Origin: Hydractinia symbiolongicarpus
Lineage: Eukaryota > Cnidaria > Hydrozoa > Anthoathecata > Hydractiniidae
Direction of reading: 5' to 3'
Assembly: GCF_029227915.1 (NCBI RefSeq)
Contig: NC_079884.1
Coordinates: 22,816,001 to 22,880,000, forward strand
Length of the DNA stretch: 64,000 nt
In this document: positions 21,666 to 33,599 of the stretch, piece after piece
Layout of the letters: the number at the start of each line of letters is the position of its first letter
Position numbering within the stretch: the stretch's first letter is position 1
Program-made: the position numbers and the translations under genes
Notes under the pieces: model-generated
Databases searched by the model: none
What the model was told of the DNA's origin: nothing
Seen by the model: the letters and a program-made list of their open reading frames with translations, nothing else

Positions 21666-22156
21666 TATCATTCGTCATCACTTCTGACAAGCAAATAGCC
21701 CTAGTGGCAAAGTTGTTGTTGCTCTCAAATGAAACGAAATTTCGTGGCAAATACTAAATTTTGGGATTCGCAAGTTTAATAACTTTTCACCAAACTTAAT
21801 TCCCGCAAAAAGAATAATTTAGGTTCCGTGAAATTTAGTTACTTCAAAGTATATTATGCTGAAATGTATTTACTACAAGATTAGTTTTAAACTAAGAATT
21901 ACGTCGAGACTTTTTTCTTCCGCCATCTCTAGTTTTTAGGGGTGTTCTATCTTCCAGAGAATGTTTAATTCACAAAAGTTCGAAGAAAATGCCAATCACA
22001 GCCTGCCTGACCAGCCATTATATCAGCGTTCATAATCCGGTCACCACTACATAACCAGTGCAAAAAAAACATAATCGGATCATGTGTACATAATCCGGCT
22101 GCCAGTTTTTGGACACAGTAAAAATCGTAGCTAAGTTGTAGCTGGAACATATATAA

Positions 22157-22216
22157 TCATCATCATCACCATTCTCGGCTTAACGTCCGTTTTCCATGCT
22201 AACATGGGTTGGACGG
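22157..22216 (+). repeat. dispersed hairpin repeat, copy 1
   Basis: A CATCATCATC tract is followed by TTCTCGGCTTAACGTCCG and then a stem-loop (CGTCC...CCATGC / GCATGG...GGACG, here with one changed base in the loop side). The same block recurs at 30752-30816. Confidence 0.75.
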
Positions 22217-22630
22217 GGTATATTACCCTCTTCCAATATTATACATTTAGCATTTATATACAATTTTTTGCAAATTTTAAGAATAAAATAAGAAAATAAA
22301 AAAAGTTTATATACAAAGAATCAGATAAATCGTATTCAACCATATTGTTAGTATACCCAGTCAATATGCGTAAATAGTTTACATGGTATAATTTCTTAGC
22401 CCTTTGATTTGCCAAGAAAAGTTTTGATTTAAAGTTCCTCTTAAGAGGTATATACAGCTACAGTCTAAACTTTTCATTGTTCTCTTTGTCTTTCACAATT
22501 GTTCTAACATTGAACATCTACGTCCATAGGTTGAGCAGTCCAGTTTTAAGACTGGCCACCTAGTTGTCACTGTCAGAAGATTGGCCTAGCCAGTCTTAGG
22601 ACGGGACGCCTTCCTAGATTGGGCAGAACA

Positions 22631-23776
22631 AAACCATTGATAAGAATAGAACTGTGAAAATGTGTTAGAAGCATTTTAAAAATCCAATACTATCAACTCT
22701 GACATAAAATATGATAAAATATTTACTTTTTACCCAACTTATACATCCGGTTGTCTAAAGAAAAACAATATCAGAATGTGCTGCCTCAACAAAAATCAAA
22801 TCTACGGATTGACGTCCATTATTGTTTGTAATAACTAGACTGGAAGGGAGATTCTCTGAAAAGTAGACTGCCGCGCGGGATGTAAACAAATATTTACTTA
22901 AATATGGCATCATAATCTATGCAGCATAATTAAATCTGAAATTCTTTAAATGCGAATATCTGGAGAACGAAAAGAGCTTTTTTAAAATTTAAAGACTTAT
23001 TAACCGACTTTTTAAGCTCTATAACATAAGTCCAACTTAACGTTCCCCTTAATGTTGTTTGAGTATCAGGGGTTTGGGTCAAACAGCGCAGCACCGTTGA
23101 GCAATAAAAAAAAGGTTGCTGAAGTCCTGCAAAACACAAACCAGATCTAAGATGGACACTTTTCTGGAAGCAGACAAAAATTTTGTCTTTTTTTTTTTGC
23201 AAATTATTCACCGTTGAGAGGATCTACTAAATTTTTAAGACGGGGTCGTGTATTTTTTACTTACTAAATGAACACCAAGGCAAGAAAGTAAAAGTTTTAA
23301 TAACGGCCAAGGAGTTTATTTCAGCTTTTATGGAATTTATTTAAGCAAGGAATTGTGGTTGGTAACAGTGAGCTAGAAAAGGCGAAAGCATGCCATACAA
23401 TTACATATCGATCCTCCTTATGAGAAAGCGTGATTATAAAAGAGTAAGTTTTTAACCTCTGCAGCACTTGAAAAGTGTTACAAGCCCTGGGATCGAGGTT
23501 GGTAAGGTGGTGTTGTTGTCTTTGTGTCAGTTCCTCGTTTTGTTTCATCGCGATTCGCAGCCAAATTTCGTAAAATCTATGCCGTTTTTATAAGTCATAA
23601 CGAACCTAAGTAAATCTTCAACTTTATTTATCACACAATATACAAATTTAAAAAACGCAACAATAAGTATTTTCATAAAGAAACTCATCATTTTCGCTTG
23701 CCCTGGACTAAATGTCTTTGAACTAAATTATCAACGGTAGCGGCGCCCAATAAAATAAGACACCATCATCGCATAA
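22631..23776. other. intergenic, 3' flank of M1AP
   Basis: No gene seen. It includes one copy of a dispersed repeat (22890-23060) shared in the opposite orientation with the KLHL20 first intron. The M1AP 3' UTR should occupy the last few hundred bases. Confidence 0.5.
22890..23060 (-). repeat. dispersed repeat, copy 1 (inverted)
   Basis: Read on the minus strand this block matches 30830-31040 on the plus strand over about 170 bases. Shared parts include TTATAGAGCTTAAAAAGT, CTCTTTTCGTTCTC, AATTATGCTGCATA and TTATGATGCCATATTTAAG. Confidence 0.75.
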
Positions 23777-26700
23777 TCACACATCAGAAGTTGGTTCAAA
23801 TGACAAGCTCTTCCTCTTTTGTTCGTTGTCAGTGAACGCGCTAGTCAAATTGAAACGACTTTCGTTCTGTTTATCGTTGTTAAGATACGTGCGGGCGGTA
23901 AAGCGAGGTACATATTTTTTTGTTGGTCTTTTCGCGGATGACTTTAGATCTGTTGTGAACTAAAAGAAAGATGAAGAGATAAATATGGAGAGTATAATTT
24001 ACAAACGGCCTATTTTCTTCGTGAACCTAAACTTTGAAATCTTTAAATACAGTGACGCCCTATTTTGTCTAAAAGCTTATGGTTTCAATACCCTCTGGAA
24101 TCAGTGTTTACAAAGCTGTCTTCTCATTCACGTGGTTACTCGCAATTGCCGACGCGAATACGGAATTTAAATAAAGCCGGTGTTCTGATGTAAAAATGGC
24201 AAAAGCGAGTTTTTAGCGATAGTAATTCTTCGCAAAGAAATTCCGGATCTAAGTTTTTCTTCAAGACTGTATTATCGGCAAAACAGCTAGAAAATCCTTA
24301 CTTCTAATGTTTTACATGTTACAAAAAATACTTGTGTCATTGATGTAAACGCATTTCAGCTTGCGCAAAAACGTTTTCAGCAAGTAGGTAAGAAGAAAGA
24401 TTCGCTTAAATGAATTACCTCGGTATTTCCCAGTCTCTTCTTTGTATGCGCGTCTTTATAAGAACTTTTTGCGAAGCTGCTTGTGCTTGATGAAAGAGGT
24501 TTTCTGCTGGCTTCAATAGTCGTCTTTGGTAGACGAGTAAACAAACCACAAGTAAAATTAAATGGATTGTAGGTGTGACCAACTTCGATCTAAACAAACG
24601 TAAAAGAAATCACAAAAATAATATTCTTAAAAAGCCACAACGATTAAAAAGTGCGAATTCGCGTATTAAATCCTTTAAATTTTGCAAAAATGACTTAAAC
24701 ATGAAGCGATGTTTGTTCCCATCAATTAAATATTCTCTTTTACCTTTTCCATTTCTTCTTGAACTTCATCACTCACTACACAATTTGGCGAGGTGGCGAC
24801 AGCGTCATGCGGCAACATAATGTCGCGCGTTGCGACAGATTTGATCAACATCATGCCACTAGAAGATGGCAGTAAGAAGAAATACGACTTTAGTGTGTTT
24901 GTGGAGGAACATTCCATTAACAGAGCTGAGAACTAAATCAGATTAAAAAAAAAATAATAATTGTTTTCGTGATTTGGTTTAAAATTATTGGTTTCCATAA
25001 CAAGAGAAAACGCAATATGTTCCACAATATGTTTTCTATCTGTCGAAAAAACCCATTCATGAGGTATAAAGTCTTTTCACTTTAGTACGATAAAAAACCG
25101 GCAGAAATTTTACGAATCAAAAATTCGCGAAACTAAAATTTAAAAATCATTTCCCTTCAAAAAAATAAAAATACCGCAAAAATTACACTTTTAAGGTGCA
25201 CGAAACATCAAAAAAAAATTATAAAAAAATCTCCATAAACATCTCCTTAAAAAATATTTAACCTTACTTCTTTGTGAAGGTATGCATTAAGGCTTGAAAA
25301 ATAACTTTGGTTCTGTTCCAGTTCTTCCCATTCCAGTTTCCAGCAAGTAGTTGGTTTTAAGATCAACGGGAAACCAAACAAAACAGACTCACATATCTCC
25401 GCACTTCGTACAATCATTTTCGGCGTTAAAGTATACACTGCCAACCCAGGTTGTCTTGACTTTGCAGAAAGAGAATTGTTGATGTTGATCACACTGAGTT
25501 CCGTCTCTAAAATCTAAACCAACTAAAAATTGTGAAAACCATATTCTCTTCGCCGCTGGCCTCGATGTTGAAAAGGCAAAAAACCCTGGGGACGAGGTTT
25601 AGTGCTGTGGAAAACATATTAATCATCTATTCTCTTAACTAAGGCGCAGTCAAAAGCTTTAAGATAATCGAGACAATATTAGATTATATCCAGTCTCGTA
25701 CTTTTTGGGCTCTTACCAAATTTCGGCCTGCGGCAAAATGGAGTGGGTTCACAACAGCATCGACAAGATCACATTTCACGTTAAAACCTGAAACATGTTT
25801 AACCTTTAATAGGGAGACAAAAACGATCAATATCCACATGCAAACATTCATAAATAACACAACTATATTTATAAGTTACTAAGCACAGTCAGGGTAGAAC
25901 TTACTATGAAAATTCATGATGAGATGCAGGTCGTCCGAACCCGTATCTTGCAACCAGCTTTTAAAAAATTGTTCCAAACTTAAACGATCTATAAAGGATA
26001 AGACAAAACAAATTCTCTGTCTTTGTTGACGATTCAGAAGTGCAGAAAGAAGAGTCCAAAACGTTATATTACTACAAATATTTTGACTAAGCTTTCTTGC
26101 CTACGCGACCCCAAAAAGACACAAATTTCCATGGCAACGTACCATGTTGTAGAAACAATGACTCAACGTATCCACACATCACTTCTGTTGTAGCACTATC
26201 TGCAGAACCTGCTAAACAAATCAAAACGATGCAATATACTCTGGCTGCCTCGATTACTTATTATCTTAAGCAAATTTCTAGAAGAAGAAACACCACACAA
26301 ACTCTTACAATATCGCAAACAATTTTCTGCAAATGTATTTAAGTGTTTCATCAAACTCTTTGAAACTAAATCTGATCTTGAGAGGTGGACCTTTACTAAG
26401 AACACTAAATTCACTATCACATAAATAAAGACTTCTGAATTATATAACCGAAACTTTTCATGCTACTGACACATCAAAAATTACTGGACACTAAATTCCC
26501 CCATCACAAACACACATATACCTGAACTTTCTGCACTACTACCAATCTCTGCATCTGTTGAGATGGTGTGTACTATATGCACTATTTGAACTTTCTAAAA
26601 CAACATTAAACATTGAAAGATGATCAGATAAAAACAATATTTACAGACAAAATCTAGAAATATTGCAAATTACTAAGAAGGGTTGCATACTGCAACTATG

Positions 26701-28315
26701 TAATGAAAGACACTAGCCGAAATAAGACGACGCAAAGACCTATAGGGAACTTTAAATACAAACTAAAAGACATAAGTACAGACATACAATAGAAATTTTT
26801 TTATTTTTAGAGGGTCATACTATTCAGTCATAAATTCCCTTCCAAACAAAACCTCTTCCATAAATTATTAATAAATTTAACTTAAAACAAGAAGTGTAAA
26901 GATAGGCTTTGCAAATTATAGATTGTAAAAAAAACAATTTAGTCATTTAAAAAAAAATAGGATTTTAGAAACATGTACAGGTAATGACCGTTGTTGTAAA
27001 ATTCATGACATTTTTACTATGACATTGTTTGAAAATAAGTAATAAGAATGTTCATAAAAGAATAAAAAGGGGACTAAGCAAAATAGAGTAAACTGTGAAG
27101 CACCATGATTAACCCATTATTTGTCGCGATGCTCAAAAAAATTTTTGGGGGGGATTTGAACCTTGTTCTTTCAACACATGCTCAAACAAAAAATAGCCCA
27201 GTTCCTCATTTATGTTGTTGGCACAACGGTGTGTTAAGATTTTTACCTTGATTAAGTTCATGTTGTGTTCCTTCACCACTCTAGCCACTTGCTTCTCGAT
27301 ATGACGTCGACAAGTGAAAACGCATACATCACATTGTGAAGATGTTGGCTACATGTACAAATACTCTAACAATTGAAAACAGTAACACTTTTGATTTTAT
27401 CTCAGACAAAATATTTTTATTTGCATGCATTTTTATCACAAGGCAAAAACCCAAGCAAAGATTTAGTGTGATAATACATGATTTTTACATCTTTATCAGA
27501 TGGTATTTAGCACTGCTACAAACCTTTGTGTACTTAGCCATTTGCTGCAACTGTGTAAACGACTCCATTAACACAAAGGAAAGTTTTTCTAAAAAATAAG
27601 TTATTGCAAAAAGTGAGAAACTTGTAGTTTTTCACCTAACAGTAACTTTATACCACATTATTTATTTATTTATTTACCATCATTATTATTTCCACTCCGT
27701 AAGTGCAAAGTAAAAGAAAAATTCTTCAATGCAAAACGTATTGAATCCAAGACCTCCCGCACTGGAAGTGAATGCTCCATCACGAGGCTACCATTTGAGG
27801 AGAATTGTTAAAAAATCTACTTTCAGAGTGAAAGAAAAAAATACGTAAACAAATGATTACCTTCAAACTCATGCTTGCTGTGTTCTAGGATACCATGGTA
27901 ATACCTCAGTGTTTGTATTGACTGAATAATCTTTTGATGATTTGTTTTGGTATTTTGAATAGGTAGAATACACTAAAAAAGTTTAATTTTATCCATATAC
28001 ATATAAAAACAGTGTATACTTTAATCATCGACAACAAAGTATACAAAATTTATTCACCTCAACGCTTTCGCCTATGACAAACACACTTAGCAACTGCAAC
28101 TTTGGTGCACCGGGCAAGCTGTTATGTAGTAACAAAAACTCTTCAAGTGCCAGTGATATGTTCTCACAATACGAGTCAAGTCCTGGCTCAGAAATATCAA
28201 CGATGATTATCTGGGCTGGAAAAAAATCGATTCATACAGATTTTTGTCCTAAAGATTTAAATTAGAAAACACTGAGAACTACTAACCGTATCGGTGGCTT
28301 TGTATAACACGGCAT
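23777..28315 (-). CDS. M1AP: meiosis 1-associated protein ortholog
   Basis: Thirteen minus-strand exons join in frame to 516 residues (human about 530): 28315-28283, 28210-28058, 27972-27861, 27588-27524, 27348-27247, 26594-26522, 26211-26143, 25988-25905, 25787-25717, 25513-25268, 24932-24744, 24589-24419, 23959-23777. The match to vertebrate M1AP is clearest in ICESVLFGFPLILKPTTCW followed by KLEWEELEQNQ, in LLPSSSGMMLIKSVATRDIM and in GHTYNPF; the N-terminal IIIVDISEPG, the CILP block and FFKSWLQDTGSDDLHLI also align. M1AP works in male meiosis in vertebrates, with the ZZS recombination factors (SHOC1, TEX11, SPO16), and has no known catalytic domain. The first exon boundary is the least certain: it uses donor GTAGTT and acceptor CAG (28211-28213) because these close the phase. 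A splice acceptor lies 10 bases before the ATG. The C-terminal exon is basic and low in conservation. Confidence 0.9.
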
Positions 28316-28325
28316 TTTGTTTTTC

Positions 28326-29365
28326 CTAAATTTAAGTTAAGAGTTTTTTAAAAAAATTATTGAGCAATGTTTGTTTTATGTAGCACGCAATAAAATGGTT
28401 CTTTATCAAGAAAAAATTTCACCTTATTGCAAAACGTACCTTTATGCTGATTCATTTTCTTAATTTAATATTCTTATATTATATACACTTAAACTAAAGA
28501 TGATACAACATTTGCACACAGGAGCAGCATATTTTCTTTTTCCTGAACAATTTAAAAGTATATTTAAACTACCACATGCAATAAAAGATATATTTGAGGT
28601 TAAAACTGGGACAGATAATCTTCTACTCCATATTCTCACATCTTTTCATTCATTTGCAATCATGGTATCTTATCCTCCATGCGAGCTCCCCCTTGGGCTA
28701 AACAAAATTTTATCTGTCATTTATTATCAACTCTTCCTACTTGCTACACCGGTATTTAATATGCCCACCACTCCAGGCTTGAGATACCTTTGCATTTCAG
28801 AATTTATTTACAAAACTGAAACTCTATGAGGCCTAATCAGGAGGCCTAAAAGGAAAAAATACATAGCACAATTTAAAAAAAAGTAATAAAAACAACAAAA
28901 ATTAAAAAAAAGGTTTTTAATTCATACACAATAATAATCTACAGTTTCGTTTTATCAACCAATATATTTAAGCCTGGCAAATTTTTTTCTATAAAAATCA
29001 ACTATAAACAGATTAGAATCATTTGAAGCTGTTACAATGTGACGAAAAAAAGGTTATGCTTTTAAATCAACCACAAAAAAAAAATTCACATAAAACTATA
29101 GGAAATAACATAAAATAGATTAGACTTTCAGCAGGCATTTTATCAACTATTTATTAATTGCTTCAAATATTTTTTTTATAAAAAATGTTTTTATAGATAC
29201 ACAAAATGTTACATCAAACAAATAAATAAATAAACTATTATCTATTAAAAACTAAATAAAATAAACTTTGTATCTACACAAACCTTCATCTTAGCATCTT
29301 CCAATAAAGTATATTCACATAAGTACAGAGAATTCGATTCCTAATGCAAATATACCAATTTCATT
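28326..29365. other. spacer between M1AP 5' end and KLHL20 3' end
   Basis: About 1 kb of AT-rich DNA with no supported gene. A plus-strand open frame of 109 codons (28500-28829) has no recognisable domain and no splice context, so I do not call it. The KLHL20 3' UTR and the M1AP promoter must share this space, as both genes run on the minus strand. Confidence 0.55.
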
Positions 29366-32300
29366 TTACCAACTTAAACTATCGCATTGCTGCAGGGTCA
29401 CGACACCAACGCCACCCCCAAGACGTCTATAGTTCATCCCGATTTGCAACTTCCATTGATTACTCATTGGGTCGTACATCTCAATTGACTTCAAATATGT
29501 AGTACCATCAAAACCACCCACAGCAATTAAAATGCCATTAACAACAGCTAAACCAACTCCACTGCGACGTGAGTTTAATGCCACAACAGGAGTCCATGTA
29601 TCCAACTTAGGGTCATACCTCTCAGCGCTGCTTAGTTCAGTTGTATCATCCCTTCCACCAACTAAAGGAATAATAATTGCAGAATAACAACAACAAAAAC
29701 AACAACAATAATAATACCAACGACAACAATATTGCACATAAAGGAGTACAATATTGTAATACTGCACCTGCATATATGCATCCTTGGAATACAGCAGCTC
29801 CTAAATGTTTTCGTTTGGTTCCCATAAAGCGTACTGCATTCCACTGGTTAGTTTTTGGATCGAATCTTTCCACTGAAGCTAATGGAGACGTGCCATCAGA
29901 GCCACCAATAGCATATAAGTACCCCTCCAAAACAGATACAGCAACACCTAACACGATTAGATCAAAACCAATTAGGAGAATAAGAAAACAAGACTTACCA
30001 GTGAACTTAGACTTTGGGGAAAAGTGTTTGGGTAATACCCTTTACAATTTTAGCATAATTTGCCAGTTATATCTGTACAAATACAGTATAAACTACAGTA
30101 GGGTAGACTTTGTAATTTACATCGGCACCTAGCAATTGTCAGTGGCAATGCAGCCATTGAATTAGAAAAATTGTAGAAAAATGTAAATAATATATAAACC
30201 TAGACGTCTGCAACTCATTGGTGTGACACGAGACCAAGCATTAGCTTTAGAGTCATATCTTTCAACAATGTTTAGGCATGAAACACCATCCTGTCCACCC
30301 ACTGCATACAAAAATCTATAAAAATTAACACTCTGTTAGTAGGCAAATTTATAATCGAATAAGTTAGAAGTAGAGAAAAAGATTAGCGTGTTAATAATAA
30401 GAAATAGATACATACCCATCTAAAACAGCAACGCCAACACTTGTACGACAGGTGCTTGTAGGAGCTACATCTGAGCTCCACTGATTAGTCTTAGGATCAT
30501 ATCTTTCAACAGAATTTAAGTAACTGGAGCCATCATGGCCACCGACAGAATAAAGTAAATCATCAAGGACTGCAACACCCACTCCACACCTTCTTTTGTT
30601 CATACTACAAACCATATGCCACTCATTTTTATGTGGATCATACCTTAAAAAATGGTGGTAGAACTTACATCAGCTGCACAAAATACAAAATTAGAAAGAA
30701 AAAGCCTATATTAATGGTACAACAATAAATCCTAATTTTTTATCAATGTCCATCACATCATCATCATCATCATTCTCGGCTTAACGTCCGTTTTCCATGC
30801 TAGCATGGGTTGGACGGTTTTTTTGGACACATTTTATTTAAAGGGAACCCAAAGTATAAAATGATGTTGGACTTATATTATAGAGCTTAAAAAGTTGGTT
30901 AAAAAGTCTTTTTAAATTTTTTTTTTTAAAAAAACTCTTTTCGTTCTCAAGATATTCACAGTTAACGAATTTCGGATGTATAATTATGCTGCATAAATTA
31001 TGATGCCATATTTAAGCAATAGCAAATTTTGACATTTTCTGTCATCAGTAATTTTAGACCTGTTAAGTGTGTGTATTTAAACTTTATAAATGCATAGATA
31101 TTATAGAGGTAAATTAATTAACATAAATTTTATACTGGTTTGTTTTCCAGGCCTCTTAATTTTTTGCTGACAAACCCATAACTTAGGATCTGCATGTCAG
31201 TTTGCAAACAAATTTTGTCAGTAAACATATACAGTACTGGAAAAAGGTTGTTTAACATCTCGCTTCGCGTATCGCGACAGTATTCTCGATACGCGATAAA
31301 CGTTTTTTTACTTTCAAATTGTATCGAGAGGGCTTCGCGATGCATCCGTCTCGATGTCATTCTCGAAGATATCGAGGTAATTAACACTTTTTCATAATAG
31401 AACTATTTTAAAAATAAGAGTTATTCAACAATGATCGCGGATGTTTAAATATAATTATACTTCCTTTGTGTTATATTTTTTTAACTTATGCATAACAATC
31501 TAGGGTATACAGCTAGCGTTAATCTTTCTTTTTTAGATCACATTCTAAAAATTTAAGAACTAAGAACGACGATAGAAAAGCTTTGTTAGATTGCATTTTA
31601 AAAATTTAAGAACGAAGAACGGCGATAGAAAAGTTTTTTTAGATCACATTCTAAAAGCTTAAGAACGAATTGCAGCGATAGAAATGTTTTTTAAGATCGA
31701 ATTTTAAAAGTTTAAGAACAAAATGCAGCGATAGAAATGTTTTTTAAGATCGCATTTTAAAAGTTTAAAAACGAAAAGCGGCGATAGAAATGTTTTTTAG
31801 ATCGAATTTTGAAAGTTTAAGATCAAAGAACGGCGATAGAAAAGCTTTGATAGATCGCATTTTAAAAATTTAAGAACGAAGAACGGCAGTAGAAAAGTTT
31901 TTTTAAATCGCATTTTAAAAGTTTAAGAACGAAAAGCGGCTACAAAAAAAGTTTTGTTAGAGATTGCATTTTCAAAGTTTAAGAACGAAAAGTAGCGTTA
32001 GAAAAAAAATATGTTGAAAAAGTAATGCACTAGAATTACTTTAATAAATACGAAAGTTAAAAATTTTCTTATAATATACACCTATTTAAAATAAGAAAAA
32101 AAGATAAAGCAGAGATGTGTTTGAAATAAAAAAAACTTTCTCTCTATTCTCATTAAAAAAACTTTCTCTTTATTCTCATTATCACCTACCATCGCGACAC
32201 ATCGAGAGGGATTTTGTCACGATACTAGATTCTCGATAGATAGCGACAATTTATTTTAATTGTTTCTTATTATTATTAACGCGGTACATCGCGTATCGAG

Positions 32301-33599
32301 GGAGTCCACGCACGGTGCGCGCTCGATATGTTAAACAACCTTTTCCAGTACTGTAGGGCCTATACAAGCTTGCACAGAAAATTTTACTGCAATACAAGTT
32401 ATTTTAAGCTTATGAAGTTGTAACTTATATACAAGGTGGCCAGGTAATTTTCCTTTTTCTTGACTTTTTAATAAATAAAATGTAAAATTCTTTTAATTTT
32501 GTATACTTATGTATATCTCTCACCTTTCAACACTGTTTATTGCATCGCCAGTACACCAACCACCAACTGCAAACAATACTTCTCCTCTTTTTGTTGGCTG
32601 ACGTGGTTTAAATCTAGAACCTTGCATTAGAAGTCTCTGTTCAGGAAGCAGTAAATAGTTTTTTGCTTCATCAACTAGTTCACGGCAGTTCTCATCACTT
32701 TTTATCAACAAGTCTGCACTCACAACTCCAACTAAAAATCTAGCACTAAGTAATGGCAATCTGACAAATTTAAGCACTTGCTTTAGGTTTTCTCTGCGAT
32801 CATTTATATTAAATCTGACCCATTTCATAACAGATGTAAAAACATCCTCTTCCGAAATAACATTGAGTTCATCACTTGAAATAATTTCACAAAGTTGTTC
32901 TACCGGTAGCAATAAAAATTCCTCAGTGTCCATGACATCTTGGAAATTATGAAGTGTAAACAAGTCAGCCACATGAAGGAGTTCGGTGCAAGCATGTGTG
33001 TCTGCAAAAGATTTTATTCCTAAACAGTTGGAAGGGTCTAATTGTTTTTTTAAAAATTCACAACATGCTTCTTGTATTTCTTTCAGCTGCAACAAACAGG
33101 CTGCTGGCAACAATGTCTGTACATTTGTTTCATCTATTTTAATAACAGCAGTGTAAGTAAAATCAATCAACTGAGCCATTGCCTTTTCATCAACATCTTT
33201 TATTGTCACTTCTTCTTGACGACTTTCAGCCATTTCACGCGTAAACATTGCTCGAAAGTAAGGACAACATGCTGATAAAACAACTTTATGACAGTTAAAT
33301 ATTTTTGCTCCAACTCTTATTACAACATCACACAGCTCTCCCGTCTTTCGCAGGACATCCAACATTTCTAATAATGACTTGGGATACTTCTCTGAAGAGT
33401 GAAATAAATATGGTTTGATAGAAATACATGATTGGTTTAGTCTTAACGGTATTGTTTGATTTAATTGAGTTCCATTTTTTGCTTGCATTAAAACAGTGCT
33501 GCTGATATTACTTAAACTTGGAATATTTTCTCCATCAGAATTTACTAAAACTTCCTCGCGTGTTGAAGTAACTAAGCTTTCTTCAGGAGATAGATCCAT
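29366..33599 (-). CDS. KLHL20: KLHL20: BTB-BACK-Kelch adaptor of CUL3 ubiquitin ligase
   Basis: Five minus-strand exons close in frame to 631 residues (human 609): 33599-32524, 30643-30416, 30315-30200, 29947-29768, 29661-29366. The first exon holds the BTB domain (about residues 80-185, [36 protein letters not shown]), the BACK domain ([34 protein letters not shown]) and the linker into Kelch 1 ([10 protein letters not shown]). The next exons give Kelch blades almost identical to vertebrate KLHL20 ([65 protein letters not shown]). KLHL20 recruits substrates such as PML and DAPK to CUL3. The start is the second Met of the open frame: a splice acceptor AG (33618-33619) lies 18 bases before it, which removes the upstream Met. 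Introns 1 and 4 contain repeats, including a mariner-like MITE. Confidence 0.97.
30752..30816 (+). repeat. dispersed hairpin repeat, copy 2
   Basis: CATCATCATCATC tract, TTCTCGGCTTAACGTCCG, then a near-perfect stem-loop in which CGTCC and CCATGC pair with GGACG and GCATGG. It is nearly identical to 22157-22216. It sits in the KLHL20 first intron, directly before another dispersed repeat. Confidence 0.75.
30830..31040 (+). repeat. dispersed repeat, copy 2
   Basis: Plus-strand copy of the block seen inverted at 22890-23060, with GGACTTATATTATAGAGCTT, CTCTTTTCGTTCTC and ATGCTGCATAAATTATGATG. In the KLHL20 first intron. Confidence 0.75.
31232..32353. mobile_element. Tc1/mariner-like MITE with internal minisatellite
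   Basis: The ends are inverted repeats: CAGTACTGGAAAAAGGTTGT followed by TTAACAT on the left, and the reverse complement (with one A fewer) on the right ending CCAGTACTG. Each end is bordered by TA (31230-31231 and 32354-32355), the target duplication of Tc1/mariner elements, whose ends often begin CAGT. Sub-terminal zones are rich in TCTCGATA/TATCGCG motifs. No transposase is present. It lies in the first intron of KLHL20. Confidence 0.75.
31535..32010 (+). repeat. internal minisatellite of the MITE, about eight copies
   Basis: The unit, about 55-60 bases, contains TTTTTTAGATCGCATTTT, AAAAGTTTAAGAACGAA, then GCGGCGATAGAAA. Copies differ by a few bases each, with adjacent copies most alike. 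Confidence 0.85.

Larger units (their letters stand above)
21288..22630. mobile_element. candidate inverted-repeat element with internal repeats
   Basis: The left end TGTTCTACCCAATCT (21288-21302) is matched by AGATTGGGCAGAACA at the right end (22616-22630), and further in by CAGTCTTAAGACTGG-type sequence on both sides. The inside holds a tandem array (21440-21665) and a copy of the dispersed hairpin repeat (22157-22216). No transposase frame is visible. No target duplication could be fixed. Confidence 0.4.

Noticed and set aside
27336-27599. 87-codon plus-strand frame
   Set aside because: It lies opposite M1AP exons 4 and 5, which have the conserved sequence and splice sites.
28074-28265. 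63-codon plus-strand frame
   Set aside because: It is antisense to M1AP exon 2.
29677-30132. 151-codon plus-strand frame
   Set aside because: It is antisense to KLHL20 Kelch exons plus an AT-rich intron (Asn runs).
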